A stretch of DNA of 64,000 bases from assembly GCA_002529455.1 (NCBI GenBank), contig NYMS01000010.1:1-64000 (forward strand), given 5' to 3'. The position numbers and the translations under genes were made by a program. Positions 15,462-24,556 of this stretch are shown in pieces (position 1 is the stretch's first letter; each line of letters opens with the position of its first letter). Source of the DNA: Glycomyces fuscus. GTDB taxonomy: Bacteria > Actinomycetota > Actinomycetes > Streptosporangiales > Streptosporangiaceae. The notes beneath the pieces were generated by a model. It was not told the DNA's origin, did no database searches, and saw only the letters and a list, made by a program, of their open reading frames with translations.

Positions 15462-16478
15462 ATGGCCGAGCCCGACCCGCCGCGGCGGCGACCGACCATC
15501 ATGGAGGTCGCCCGCCTGGCGGGCGTCTCCCACCAGACCGTCTCGCGCTACCTGCGCTTCGAGGGCGGGCTCAAGGAGTCGACCCGCGAGCGCGTCGACG
15601 CCGCGGTCCGGGAGCTCAACTACCGCCCCAACCTCGTGGCCAGGTCGATGCGCACGCGCCGGAGCGGGCGCCTGGCGATCCTCCTGCCCGGCGTGCCCTC
15701 CGCCAGCCCGAGCCGGATGCTGGCCGGGGCCATCGCGGCAGCCCACGCCGAGGGCTTCGTCGTCGAGGTGGTGAGCATGGACGGCGGGATCGAGGCCCGG
15801 ACCGGGCGCATGCTCGAACTCGCCGACTCGGGCCAGGTGGAGGGCATCCTCTCCCTGGCCCCGGTGGTCCCCGACAGCGTCCGGAGGACGGGCGAGGGGG
15901 CCTCCGTGGTCGTCTCCGCCGACTACGACGACGAGATGCGCGGCCTGGGCGAGATCGCCGACGGGTCCGTCGTCGCCGACCTCGTCGAGGGGCTGGCCAA
16001 GGCCGGGCACCGGCGCTTCCTGCACGTGTCCGGCTCCCTGCAGTACGCCTCGGCGAGGGGGCGCAGGCAGACCTACCTGGAGACGGTCGAACGCCTGGGG
16101 CTGGAGTCCCACGGCGTGGTCGACGGAGACTGGTCGGCCGAGTCCGGCGCCGAGGCCGTGCGCTCCCTGCCCGAGGACAGCGGCGTCAGCGCCGTCATCG
16201 CGGGCAACGACGTGGTCGCCGCGGGCGTGGTCCGCGGGGCGATGGAGCGCGGATGGAGCGTGCCGGGCGACCTGAGCGTGACGGGATGGGACAACAACCC
16301 GGTGGGCGCCTACCTCTCGCCCTCGCTCACGACGGTCGACGTGGACCTCGAACGGCTGGGCGGCAGGGCCATGCGACGCCTGGTCGCGGCCGTGCGGGGC
16401 ACGGTGGCGCGGAGCGGGCACGAGCCGCTCAACACGATCCTGTGGCGCGAGTCCACCGGCCCGGGGCCCTGGCGCTGA
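15462..16478 (+). CDS. LacI-family transcriptional regulator
   Basis: This 338-residue repressor has the LacI helix-turn-helix and hinge (TIMEVARLAGVSHQTVSRYLR, residues 11-31, then LNYRPNLVARSMRTRRSG). A periplasmic-binding-like effector domain follows (residues 65-335; AILLPGVPSASPSRMLAGAI, SAVIAGNDVVAAGV, DLSVTGWDNNPVGAYLSPSLTTV). The ATG at 15462 has GAGGAGGAGCC upstream. It should bind the two GTGAWCGTTCAC sites upstream and repress both itself and the dehydrogenase-DUF6807-cupin operon. The inducer is probably a sugar handled by that operon. Confidence 0.9.
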   Translation: MAEPDPPRRRPTIMEVARLAGVSHQTVSRYLRFEGGLKESTRERVDAAVRELNYRPNLVARSMRTRRSGRLAILLPGVPSASPSRMLAGAIAAAHAEGFVVEVVSMDGGIEARTGRMLELADSGQVEGILSLAPVVPDSVRRTGEGASVVVSADYDDEMRGLGEIADGSVVADLVEGLAKAGHRRFLHVSGSLQYASARGRRQTYLETVERLGLESHGVVDGDWSAESGAEAVRSLPEDSGVSAVIAGNDVVAAGVVRGAMERGWSVPGDLSVTGWDNNPVGAYLSPSLTTVDVDLERLGGRAMRRLVAAVRGTVARSGHEPLNTILWRESTGPGPWR

Positions 16479-16702
16479 CGGAGGACGGCGCGGCCCCGCG
16501 GCGGCCGGCGCCGGGCGCGGTCGCCACCGGACCGCGGGGGAGCGGGGGCCGACCGCGCGGGAGGACCCCGCCGGTGGCCGAGCCGGGTCGGGCCCCGCCG
16601 CCGTGGGTAGTGGCGGACAGGGTGAGAGTGGGGGCGCGGTGTGCGGCGCCCCGGGGCGCAGCTCGGGACCGCCGCGCCCGCCGAACACAGGAGGTAGCGA
16701 CC

Positions 16703-17335
16703 ATGAGGCTGACGAAGAAGGCGCACGCGGGCATCCGCCTGGAGAAGGACGGCCGGGTCCTGGTCATCGACCCCGGCGCCTTCACCGAGGCGGACGCGAC
16801 GGACGGAGCCGACGCCGTCCTCATCACGCACGAGCACCCCGACCACTTCGCCGAGGACCGCGTGCGCGCCGCCCTGGAGGCGCGGCCGGGCGCTGAGGTC
16901 TGGACCGAGCGCGCCGTCGCGGAGCGGCTCTCGGCGGCCTTCCCCGGCAGGGTGCACGCCGTCGGCGCGGGCGACGCCTTCACCGCCGCCGGGTTCGACG
17001 TGCGGGTGTACGGCGAGCACCACAGCGTCATCCACCCGGACATCCCGCGGATCGGCAACGTCGGCTTCCTCGTGGAGGGCGCGGTCTTCCACCCCGGTGA
17101 CGCGTTCACCGTGCCCGACCAGCCGGTGCGGACGCTGATGGTCCCGGTCCACGCCCCCTGGAGCAAGGCCGCGGAGGTCGTGGACTACATCCGCGAGGTC
17201 CGGCCCGACCGGGCCGTCGACATCCACGACGCCCTCCTGACCGACCTGGCCCGCCCCATCTACGACCGCCTGGTCGGAGGGCTCGGCGGCGCCGAGCACC
17301 TGCGGCTGGCCTCCGGGGACACGCTGGAGGTCTGA
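16703..17335 (+). CDS. Metallo-beta-lactamase-fold hydrolase
   Basis: This 210-residue protein has the UlaG-like minimal MBL fold. The metal-binding signature THEHPDHF (HxHxDH) is at about residues 46-53. Further candidate ligands are His in GEHHSVIHP, Asp in FHPGDAF and His in VDIHDALL. It is short and carries no extra domains. GGAGGTAGCGACC precedes the ATG. The substrate cannot be inferred. It stands alone, 224 bp after the LacI gene, and is followed by a terminator. Confidence 0.85.
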   Translation: MRLTKKAHAGIRLEKDGRVLVIDPGAFTEADATDGADAVLITHEHPDHFAEDRVRAALEARPGAEVWTERAVAERLSAAFPGRVHAVGAGDAFTAAGFDVRVYGEHHSVIHPDIPRIGNVGFLVEGAVFHPGDAFTVPDQPVRTLMVPVHAPWSKAAEVVDYIREVRPDRAVDIHDALLTDLARPIYDRLVGGLGGAEHLRLASGDTLEV

Positions 17336-17394
17336 GCGGGCGCCCGGCGGGGCGCCGGACGCGGCGGGCGGGGCCCGCGCACCGCACGGCGAAG

Positions 17395-17425
17395 GGGCGG
17401 CCCGGGAGGAGGTCCCGGGCCGCCC
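17395..17425 (+). terminator. Hairpin terminator
   Basis: A perfect 12-bp stem (17395-17406 with 17414-17425, 7-nt loop) lies 60 bp after the MBL-fold gene and 56 bp before the end of the convergent small gene. Confidence 0.75.
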
Positions 17426-17480
17426 GTGCCTGTCGCCACGCGCCGTGGGGGCCCTGGAGGGGAGGCGGGTGGGAACGCCG

Positions 17481-17708
17481 TCAGTTCACGCGCACCGCGG
17501 TGAACACCTCGGCCTTGTCTCCGTCCTCGTCCACCGTCCGGCCGGTGGAGGCGAAGTCGAACGAGGCGTGCTCGCGCTTGAACCGGTAGCTCTTCTTCGG
17601 GGAGGCCACCTTGGTGAAAGTTCCGTCGAGGTCGCGGATGCCGACGAAGTCGACGGTGTCGGGGACGACCAGCTTGATGCGCTTCATGCTCGGCTGGGTG
17701 ATCCGCAT
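17481..17708 (-). CDS. Small hypothetical protein
   Basis: This 75-residue protein is basic at the N-terminus (MRITQPSMKRIKLVVPD) and contains FVGIRDLDGTFTKVAS and KKSYRFKREHASFDF. I do not recognise the family. There is no signal peptide or membrane segment. The ATG at 17708 has AGAGGAAGC upstream. It is alone on its strand with a 300-bp gap upstream, so it has its own promoter. Confidence 0.6.
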   Translation of the reverse strand: MRITQPSMKRIKLVVPDTVDFVGIRDLDGTFTKVASPKKSYRFKREHASFDFASTGRTVDEDGDKAEVFTAVRVN

Positions 17709-18013
17709 GCTTCCTCTTTTCCTGCTCGGTACTCCTCCTGCGTGAGGCAGCACTCTCCGTCTGGTGTCGAAGTCATTCCCCCATAACGGAACGATAAAAA
17801 TCAGGACAGCGGTTTTCGTCTGCTCCGTGTCGCTCCGGTGACGTGCGCCGAACGCGGGTGAACGTGGCGAAAGGAGTGTGTGAACTGCGGGTACGTCCTT
17901 TCCTCGTCGGGGCGGGTCCGAATCCGGGGTCGGGTGATCTGCTCGGGGCCATAAAGGGGTTTCTTTCCTGGCCGAAACTCGTTCGCGGTCGCCCCCGCGG
18001 GGCGACCCGCCCC
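17709..18013. other. Intergenic region upstream of the small gene
   Basis: This 305-bp stretch is less GC-rich than its surroundings (AT-rich patches near 17780-17810 and 17950-17975). It should carry the promoter of the minus-strand small gene. A terminator for the next gene lies at its right end. No coding potential is supported. Confidence 0.45.
17987..18007 (-). terminator. Hairpin terminator after tspO-like gene
   Basis: A perfect 9-bp GC stem (17987-17995 with 17999-18007, 3-nt loop) starts seven bases downstream of the TspO-family stop on the minus strand. Confidence 0.65.
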
Positions 18014-18523
18014 TCAGCCGCCCGCGTTGAGCCGCCAGACGGAGAGGTTGAGCGCGGTCGCGAACACCGTCCAGGCCCAGTAGGGCACCAGCAGGGCCGC
18101 CGCCCACCGGGACCGGCGCGCGAACAGCACGACGGTGGTCGTCAGCGCCGCCACCAGCAGGCAGATGTCGACCAGGGCCGCCCCCCGCAGGTTGGCGGCG
18201 AAGAACAGCGGCGTCCACGCCGCGTTCAGCGCGAGCTGGACGAAGTAGAGCGTCAGCTCCGTGCGGGCGCCGCGCCAGCCGTGGCGGCGCCAGACCAGCC
18301 ACCCCGACACGGCGATCATGGCGTACAGCGCCGTCCAGACCGGGCCGAACACCCAGGAGGGCGGGGCCCACGGGGGCTGGCGCAGGGCGGCGTACTCCGC
18401 GGCGGTGGAGGTGGCGGAGAGTACGCCGACGAGCGCGGCGGCGGTGACGGCGGCGGCGAACCCGGCCAGGGCCAGCAGGGACGCGCGGGTGGACGGGGTG
18501 TGCGGGGCGGCTGCTGCGGTCAT
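18014..18523 (-). CDS. TspO/MBR-family membrane protein
   Basis: This 169-residue protein has five predicted transmembrane segments (about residues 15-37, 58-75, 90-110, 115-133, 142-160), as in the tryptophan-rich sensory protein/translocator family. Conserved features are the QPPWAPPSWVFGPVWTALYAMIAVSGWLVWRR stretch in helix 2 and FVQLALNAAWTPLFF in helix 3. Members bind porphyrins and have been tied to stress responses. GGGGAGAAGCC precedes the ATG. The gene diverges from an alpha/beta hydrolase gene. Confidence 0.9.
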   Translation of the reverse strand: MTAAAAPHTPSTRASLLALAGFAAAVTAAALVGVLSATSTAAEYAALRQPPWAPPSWVFGPVWTALYAMIAVSGWLVWRRHGWRGARTELTLYFVQLALNAAWTPLFFAANLRGAALVDICLLVAALTTTVVLFARRSRWAAALLVPYWAWTVFATALNLSVWRLNAGG

Positions 18524-18640
18524 GGCTTCTCCCCGTGGTGGCGGTCGGTGCGCGGTCGGCGGCGCCCGTGCGGACGCGGTCCGCGCCGTGTCCGTACCGC
18601 TACCTCCAGTCTCCCTCAGTAAACAAGTATCTTGGAAAAC

Positions 18641-19420
18641 GTGAAGAAAAAGAACCGGAAGCGCGGCCGCGCCAAGAAAACGCTGGGGATCGCCGCGCTC
18701 GCCCTGGCGCTCCTGCTCGTCCTCGTGGTCGGCGGCTTCGCCGTCTGGGCGCTCAACCCCTACCCGGCGCAGCCGGGAGCCCTGCGGGAGGCGGTGCGGA
18801 CCCCCGGAGTGGAGGTGACCGCCGCCGACGACGCCGTGGTCGTCGCCTCCACCCACGCCCCGCCCGAGGCCGGGGTCGTGTTCTACCCGGGCGCGCGCGT
18901 CGCCCCCGAGGCCTACGCCGCGCCCTGGGCGCGGATCGCCGCCGACAGCGCGGTGCGGGTGGTCATCCTGCGGATGCCGCTGAACCTCGCGGTGTTCGAC
19001 ACCGACCGCGCCGACAGGGCCATCGCCGACCACGGCGGCGGCGTCGACACGTGGTACGTGGGAGGTCACTCGCTGGGCGGCGCGATGGCCGCCTCCCACC
19101 TGGGCGGGCGGACGGACGACACGGTCGCCGGACTGGTCCTGTGGGGCTCCTACGCCACGGAGGGCGCGGGCCTGGCCGGACGCGACGACCTCGCGGTCCT
19201 CTCGGTCACGGGCAGCCGCGACGGCCTGTCCGATCCGGCGACGGTCGAGGAGAACCGCGCGAACCTGCCGCCCGACGCGCACACGCGGGAGATCCAGGGG
19301 ATGAACCACGCCCAGTTCGGCGCCTACGGGGCCCAGAGGGGCGACGACCCCGCCGACATCGGTGACGCCGAGGCCCACCGCCGTCTCGCCGCGGCGACGA
19401 GCGGCTTCCTGGACCGCTAG
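18641..19420 (+). CDS. Membrane-anchored alpha/beta hydrolase
   Basis: This 259-residue protein starts with a very basic segment (KKKNRKRGRAKK) and one hydrophobic anchor (about 15-37), which places the catalytic domain outside the membrane. The fold has VVFYPGARVAPEAYA, the nucleophile elbow GGHSLGG (Ser about 143), the acid near SVTGSRDGLSDP and His in GMNHAQFGAYG. It resembles the PF12695-type hydrolases of actinobacteria. The GTG at 18641 has GGAA upstream; a TTG at 18632 is an alternative. The substrate is unknown. Confidence 0.82.
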   Translation: MKKKNRKRGRAKKTLGIAALALALLLVLVVGGFAVWALNPYPAQPGALREAVRTPGVEVTAADDAVVVASTHAPPEAGVVFYPGARVAPEAYAAPWARIAADSAVRVVILRMPLNLAVFDTDRADRAIADHGGGVDTWYVGGHSLGGAMAASHLGGRTDDTVAGLVLWGSYATEGAGLAGRDDLAVLSVTGSRDGLSDPATVEENRANLPPDAHTREIQGMNHAQFGAYGAQRGDDPADIGDAEAHRRLAAATSGFLDR

Positions 19421-19428
19421 TGCCGTGA

Positions 19429-19561
19429 CCACAAGGGTTCGCCGGGGCCGCCCGCTCCGCTGTGATCTTGTACTTATAGCGCGTCTGGACCGCCCAACCT
19501 CGCTATAAGTACAAGATCACCGCAGGTCAGGGCCCTGGCGGCACATCAGCAACGTTTCTGG
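19429..19561. repeat. Palindromic dispersed element, copy A
   Basis: The core is a perfect 20-bp inverted repeat, GTGATCTTGTACTTATAGCG at 19462-19481 with its complement at 19501-19520, around a 19-bp spacer. The flanks match the other copies: GGCGAACCC-type outer part on the left, and CGCAGGTCAG followed by CAGCAACGTTTCTGG on the right. The total is about 133 bp, bounded by short degenerate ends resembling CCGGAAA/TTTCCGG. It lies between two convergent genes. Confidence 0.8.
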
Positions 19562-19846
19562 TCGGGTCACTGGGCCGTGTTCCTCGGATCATGTCGGGCT
19601 CGCGACCACCGGGCCGCCTCCCGCCGCGCCGGCTCCGCTGGGAAAGCCGACCGGGCCGACCCGCGCGAGCCGTCTTGCGGGAGACCGCCCGGACCGCCGC
19701 CCGCTGATCCGGAAGCCTCCGCGGAACACCCCCCAGGGCGGATGCGGGGACCGCCGACGCGGGCGGGACCCGGCCGGGCGGGCCCGTACGCGCCAGGAGC
19801 CCGCACCCCCGAGGCGATACGGACTCCTGGCGCGCAGAAGCACGCC

Positions 19847-20317
19847 TCAGGCAGCAGCGGAGCGGGAACCGCGTACCAGCACCACGGCGGCCAGCAGGGC
19901 GTCCTCCGCCTCGTCCAGCGCGGCCCGGACGTGGTGCCCGTCGGGGGCGGAGTGCACCGCGATGAGGGCGTGCGCCGCGCACATCGCCGCCTCCGCCGCA
20001 GCACCCGGGCGCGAGGGTTCCGGGTCGGTCGCCCACTGCCAGTCCCTGACGGTCCGCTCCATCCTGCGGTACAACAGGGCCTGGCCCACCTCCCGGTCCT
20101 GTACCGCGTGGGCCCAGGCGTTCGGGGCCTCCTCGGGGCCGTGCAGCGGTTCCGGACCGGCCTGGATCTCCGCCGCGGCGATCAGGCTCTGCGCCAGCGC
20201 GGGCACGTCCTCGTCGCGGGCGCCGCCGCTCCGGTGCTGGGGATCGAACACGGGAGGGAGTCCCAGAGCGGCCAGCGCGCGCACGATCGGTCCGGGGTCG
20301 CCGATTCCCTGCGTCAT
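19847..20317 (-). CDS. Hypothetical protein
   Basis: This 156-residue, mostly helical, soluble protein is rich in Ala and Glu (ALAQSLIAAAEIQAGPE, AAEAAMCAAHALIAVHSAPDG, ALDEAEDALLAAVVLV). I recognise no family. The ATG at 20317 has GGAGGTTGAG directly upstream. The next 276 bp to the palindromic element contain no supported gene. It is alone on its strand. Confidence 0.6.
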   Translation of the reverse strand: MTQGIGDPGPIVRALAALGLPPVFDPQHRSGGARDEDVPALAQSLIAAAEIQAGPEPLHGPEEAPNAWAHAVQDREVGQALLYRRMERTVRDWQWATDPEPSRPGAAAEAAMCAAHALIAVHSAPDGHHVRAALDEAEDALLAAVVLVRGSRSAAA

Positions 20318-20469
20318 CTCAACCTCCGGCTGTCTGCGTCGACACATCTACAGCCCTCTACCCAGGGGCCCACTACTTCTCGAACGCATTCCCCGCGTTT
20401 TTGTCGAAAAATCCTAGCGGGCGACCGCCGGGCACGGAAACGGCGGGTCCTCGGGCCGGTCCGCGGCGC

Positions 20470-21330
20470 TCATCCGGTGAGGAAGTCGCCCAGGGCCGAG
20501 GCCAGTTCCTCGGGGGCCTCCTCGGCGACGTGGTGGCCCGAGTCGATCCCGTGGCCGCGCACGTCGTCCGCCCAGGTCCGCCAGATGCGCAGGGGGTCGC
20601 CGTAGAGGTCCTCCAGGTCGTCCCGCAGCGACCACAGGACCAGCGCCGGGCACCGGACGCGCGCCCCGGCGGCGCGGTCGGCCTCCTCGTGCGCCCTGTC
20701 CACGGTCAGACCGGCGCGGTAGTCCTCCAGCATCGCCCGCACCACCTCGGGGTCGCGCACCGCCCGCCGCCACTCCTCGTGGTTCTCGCGGCCCATGGCG
20801 TCGGGGTCGCCGGTGTACCAGCGGTCGGGGTCGGCGTTGATGACGCGCTCGGGGACCTCGGGCTGGGCGAAGAAGAACCAGTGCCACCACCGCGTGGCGA
20901 ACTCGGGCGTGATCCGGGACAGGTGCTCGCTGATGGGCAGGCAGTCGATGAGCGCCACCCGGGAGACCGCGTCGGGGTGGTCCAGGACCAGCCGCAGGGC
21001 CACGTAGCTGCCCCGGTCGTGGCCGACGAGCGCGAACCGGTCGTGGCCCAGCAGGCGCATCACCTCCACCATGTCGGCGGCGACCGCCCGTTTGGAGTGG
21101 TTGGCGTGGTCCGGCGAGGGCGCGGGACCACGGGAGCGCCCGTAGCCCCGCAGGTCGGCGCAGACCACGGTGAAACCCCGCGCGACCAGGAGGGGGGCGA
21201 CGCGGTGCCAGGTCGCCGAGGTGCGGGGGTGGCCGTGCAGCAGCAGTACCGCCGGGCCCCGGCCGCCGTGGCGGACGAAGACGGTCGCGTCGCCGAGGGG
21301 GACGGACCGGGAGCTGAAACCCTCGAACAT
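20470..21330 (-). CDS. Alpha/beta hydrolase related to fluoroacetate dehalogenases
   Basis: This 286-residue hydrolase has the haloacetate dehalogenase layout. LLHGHPRTSATWH forms the oxyanion strand, and the nucleophile elbow VGHDRGSY carries Asp (about residue 107) instead of Ser. The cap-domain pair HW in WWHWFFFAQP is typical of fluoroacetate dehalogenases, and catalytic His is in SGHHVAEEAPEE. The Arg next to the nucleophile is present, but the second carboxylate-binding Arg (expected three residues later) is not seen; the stretch reads DRGSYVALR. A haloacid or epoxide substrate is possible, and strict fluoroacetate activity is doubtful. The ATG at 21330 is the only reasonable start. Confidence 0.82.
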   Translation of the reverse strand: MFEGFSSRSVPLGDATVFVRHGGRGPAVLLLHGHPRTSATWHRVAPLLVARGFTVVCADLRGYGRSRGPAPSPDHANHSKRAVAADMVEVMRLLGHDRFALVGHDRGSYVALRLVLDHPDAVSRVALIDCLPISEHLSRITPEFATRWWHWFFFAQPEVPERVINADPDRWYTGDPDAMGRENHEEWRRAVRDPEVVRAMLEDYRAGLTVDRAHEEADRAAGARVRCPALVLWSLRDDLEDLYGDPLRIWRTWADDVRGHGIDSGHHVAEEAPEELASALGDFLTG

Positions 21331-21510
21331 CGCCCCAGTATCCCCGCCGCCGCCCCGCCGGTACAGGGGACGGGGAGCGGGGCGGCGTCGGAGGGACGGC
21401 CCGCGGGGTCCGCCGCCCGGTCGGAGGCGGAGTCCGGCCGGGCGGCGACCGGCGGTGCCCACCGGGGACGGGAGGCACCCGCCGGCGGCGGGCCCGGCCG
21501 TCCGCGCCGC

Positions 21511-23784
21511 TCAGTCCCCGGCGTTCACCCGCGCGACCAGTTCCTCCAGTTCGGCCAGTCCCACCGGGCCGAAGCTCGCCAGGCGGCGGATCGGGATCGA
21601 GGCCATCATGCGCACCATGTCGACCCCCAGGGCGGTGGAGGAGCCGTCGGCCGAGGCGGGCGGCGCGAGGGTCTCCGCCAGGACGGCCGCCGCCCGGGGG
21701 TCGGCCATCACCTCGCCCAGCGTGGAGTCGAGCGTCACCGGCAGGCGCGGCGCGTCGCCCTCGACGCCGATCGCGGCCGTGGCCCGCAGGTCGCGGCTCG
21801 AGGCGCCCGCCGAGACCACGTACTCGCCGCCCTCGACCACCCAGCGGTCGGCCCGTACCTCCCAGTACGCCAGGTCCTCGCGGGAGAGCAGGACGCGGAC
21901 GCGCTCGCTGCGCCCCGGCTCCAGGGTCACGTCCGTGAAGCCCTTCAGCTCCCGCGGGGCCCGCGACACGGCCGAGTCGGGCTTGGCGACGTAGAACTGG
22001 ACGACCTCGCGCCCGGCCCGGTCCCCGGTGTTGGTCACGGTCAGGTGCGCCGTGACGCCGGCGGCGTCCTGCTCCAGTTCGAGGTCGGAGTAGGCGAAGC
22101 TCGTGTACGACAGGCCGTGCCCGAAGGGGAAGGCCACCTCCATCTCGCGGGCGTCGTACCAGCGGTAGCCCACGTACAGGCCCTCGCCGTAGAGCACCGC
22201 GGAGTTCTCCCCGGGGAAGTTCAGGTACGCGGGGGTGTCCTGCAACCGGACCGGGACCGTCTCGCCGAGCCGCCCGGACGGGTTGACCCGGCCGAACAGC
22301 ACGTCGGCGATCGCGCCGCCGCCCGCCTGGCCCAGGAGGGCCCCGTCCAGGATGGCGGGGGCGAGCCCGGCGACCGGGGCGAGCCGCAGCACGCCGCCGT
22401 GGGAGAGCACGACGACCGTCCGGGGCTGCTCCCGCACGACGGCCGCGAGCAGGTCGAGCTGCTCGGCGGGGAGTTCGATGTGCTCCCGGTCGAAGCCCTC
22501 GGACTCCTGGTGCTCGGCCAGGCCGAGGAAGACCACGGCGGTGTCCGCGGCGGCCGCGGCGGACACCGCCTCCTCGCGCAGGCCCGCCGCGTCGTCCGCC
22601 TCCCGTTCCCCGGCGGCGTACCCGGGGGAGAAGGTGACCGTGCCGGAACCGGCCAGGGCGCGGATCTCCTCCAGCGGGACGTCCACGCGCGTCGGGTTCA
22701 CGTGGGAGCTGCCACCGCCCTGGTAGCGCGGGTTCCGGGCGAACCCGCCGATCACCGCGACGGACCCGCCCGGCGCGAGCGGCAGGAGGGCGCCCTCGTT
22801 CCTGAGCAGGACGACGCACCGCGCCGCCACCTCGCGGGCGAGGGCGTGGTGGGCCTCGACGTCGTGTGCGCCGACCCCGAGGGTTCGTGCGGAGTCCGCC
22901 GCGCGGCCCCCGCCGGAGCCGCGCGCCTTGGCGGCCAGGGCGGCCACGCGGGAGGCGGCCGTGTCGACGTCCTCCGCCGGGCAGGCCCCGCCCTCCACGG
23001 CCGCGACGAGCCGCGCGTCGCTCGCGCCGCCGTCGCCGGGCATCTCCAGGTCCAGCCCGGCGGCGACCGCCGCGGGCCGGTCCTGCACCGCGCCCCAGTC
23101 GCTCACGACCACGCCGTCGAAGCCCCACTCCTGGCGCAGCACCGTGGTGAGCAGCCAGTGGTCCTCCGAGGCGTAGACGCCGTTGATGCGGTTGTAGGAG
23201 CACATCACGGTCCACGGGGCGGACGTGCGCACGACCTTCTGGAAGGCGCGCAGGTAGATCTCGCGCAGCGTGCGCGGATCGACGTTGGAACTGGAGCGCA
23301 TCCGGTCGTGCTCGGCGTTGTTGGCGGCGAAGTGCTTGAGCGAGGCGCCCACGCCGGTGCCCTGGAGCCCTCTCACCCAGGCGCCGCCCAGGACGCCGGT
23401 GAGCAGGGGGTCCTCGGAGAAGTACTCGAAGTTGCGCCCGCCGCGCGGGTCGCGCTTGATGTTGATCCCCGGGCCCAGGAGCACGTCGACGCCCAGCGCC
23501 CGGGCCTCGGCGCCCAGGGCCGCGCCCACCCGCCCGACCAGGTCGGGGTCCCAGCTCTGGGCCAGGCCGACGGCGGGCGGGAAGCAGGTCGCGGGCAGGC
23601 TCTCGGACAGGCCGAGGTGGTCGGTGGCCCCGGCCTGCCGGCGCACCCCGTGCGGCCCGTCGGTGAGCACGAGTGAGGGGACCTCCCCCACGGCCTTGGT
23701 CGTCCAGAAGTCGGCGCCGCTGCCCAGCGAGGCCTTCTCCGCCAGTGTGAGCCCGCTCAGGTCGGGGCCCGGGTCGTGGGTCAT
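21511..23784 (-). CDS. Glycoside hydrolase family 3 beta-glycosidase
   Basis: This 757-residue retaining glycosidase, probably beta-glucosidase-like, has the full three-part layout: GH3 N-terminal barrel (about 10-300; LTDGPHGVRRQ, GPGINIKRDPRGGRNFEYFSEDP, KHFAANN), GH3 C-terminal sandwich (about 335-560), and a fibronectin III-like domain (about 600-670; GRAGREVVQFYV). The catalytic nucleophile is the Asp in VVVSDWGAV. There is no signal peptide, so it acts on imported oligosaccharides in the cytoplasm. AGGAG lies ten bases before the ATG. The divergent TetR gene shares a 12-bp-arm palindrome with it and probably represses it. Confidence 0.92.
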   Translation of the reverse strand: MTHDPGPDLSGLTLAEKASLGSGADFWTTKAVGEVPSLVLTDGPHGVRRQAGATDHLGLSESLPATCFPPAVGLAQSWDPDLVGRVGAALGAEARALGVDVLLGPGINIKRDPRGGRNFEYFSEDPLLTGVLGGAWVRGLQGTGVGASLKHFAANNAEHDRMRSSSNVDPRTLREIYLRAFQKVVRTSAPWTVMCSYNRINGVYASEDHWLLTTVLRQEWGFDGVVVSDWGAVQDRPAAVAAGLDLEMPGDGGASDARLVAAVEGGACPAEDVDTAASRVAALAAKARGSGGGRAADSARTLGVGAHDVEAHHALAREVAARCVVLLRNEGALLPLAPGGSVAVIGGFARNPRYQGGGSSHVNPTRVDVPLEEIRALAGSGTVTFSPGYAAGEREADDAAGLREEAVSAAAAADTAVVFLGLAEHQESEGFDREHIELPAEQLDLLAAVVREQPRTVVVLSHGGVLRLAPVAGLAPAILDGALLGQAGGGAIADVLFGRVNPSGRLGETVPVRLQDTPAYLNFPGENSAVLYGEGLYVGYRWYDAREMEVAFPFGHGLSYTSFAYSDLELEQDAAGVTAHLTVTNTGDRAGREVVQFYVAKPDSAVSRAPRELKGFTDVTLEPGRSERVRVLLSREDLAYWEVRADRWVVEGGEYVVSAGASSRDLRATAAIGVEGDAPRLPVTLDSTLGEVMADPRAAAVLAETLAPPASADGSSTALGVDMVRMMASIPIRRLASFGPVGLAELEELVARVNAGD

Positions 23785-23828
23785 GGGTGCTCGCTCCTGT
23801 CCAGGGGAAACGGGTGGCGGTGGCGCGC

Positions 23829-23865
23829 CCGCGCGAAAACAGTACGTCATGCGGTTTTCGCGCGG
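23829..23865. promoter_or_regulatory. TetR operator between GH3 and tetR genes
   Basis: Perfect 12-bp inverted arms CCGCGCGAAAAC (23829-23840) and GTTTTCGCGCGG (23854-23865), separated by 13 bp, lie centrally in the 112-bp divergent gap. Confidence 0.75.
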
Positions 23866-23896
23866 CAAGTGTCGCGGCCGGTGCTACAGTCGCGCC

Positions 23897-24556
23897 ATGG
23901 CACGACGGGGCTCCTACGCGAAGGGCGTGGCCAAGCGCGGGGAGATCCTCGACGCGGCGCTCGAGGTCATCGGCCGGGACGGTTACAGCCGTGCGACGGT
24001 GCGCGAGATCGCCGACGCGGTCGGACTCAGCCAGAACGGCCTGCTGCACCACTTCGGGAGCAAGGAACGGCTCTTCGTCGAGGTGCTCCGCCACCGCGAC
24101 GAGCTCGACCGGCTGGCCTACGGGGAGGGCGCCGGGCAGCGCCCCGACATCGCGGAGTCGCTGGTCCGGCTGGTCCGGCACAACGCGCGGGTGCCGGGTC
24201 TGGTGCAGCTGTACTCGCGGTTCTCCGCGGAGGCCGCGGAGGAGGGGCACCCCGCGCACGGTTTCTTCCAGGAGCGCTACGCCACGGCCCGCGGGATCAT
24301 CGCGGAGGCGATCCGGAGCCTGCAGGAGGAGGGGAGGCTCCCGCCCGGGCACGACGCCGACCGCCTGGCCGTCCTGGGCGTGGCCCTCATGGACGGCCTG
24401 CAGGCGCAGTGGGCGTACGACTCCGGCGTCGACATGGCCGGCCACCTGGCCCACTTCCTCGACCTCGTCGGGCTGCGGTCCGCCGCACGGAACCCGGCCG
24501 GCGAGGACCCGGATGCCGGGGATCCGGCCGACGAGGACCCGCCCGCCGGGGGCTGA
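23897..24556 (+). CDS. TetR-family transcriptional regulator
   Basis: This 219-residue regulator has its DNA-binding domain at residues 12-60 (RATVREIADAVGLSQNGLLHHFGSKERLFVEVL) and a helical C-terminal domain (SLVRLVRHNARVPGLVQLYSRFSAEAAEEGHPAHGFFQERY) typical of the TetR_C_6-like group. That group is often placed next to glycosidase or sugar-transport genes. The tail is a short acidic repeat (GEDPDAGDPADEDP). It is transcribed divergently from the GH3 gene with a shared palindromic operator, which makes it the likely repressor of that gene. Confidence 0.9.
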   Translation: MARRGSYAKGVAKRGEILDAALEVIGRDGYSRATVREIADAVGLSQNGLLHHFGSKERLFVEVLRHRDELDRLAYGEGAGQRPDIAESLVRLVRHNARVPGLVQLYSRFSAEAAEEGHPAHGFFQERYATARGIIAEAIRSLQEEGRLPPGHDADRLAVLGVALMDGLQAQWAYDSGVDMAGHLAHFLDLVGLRSAARNPAGEDPDAGDPADEDPPAGG

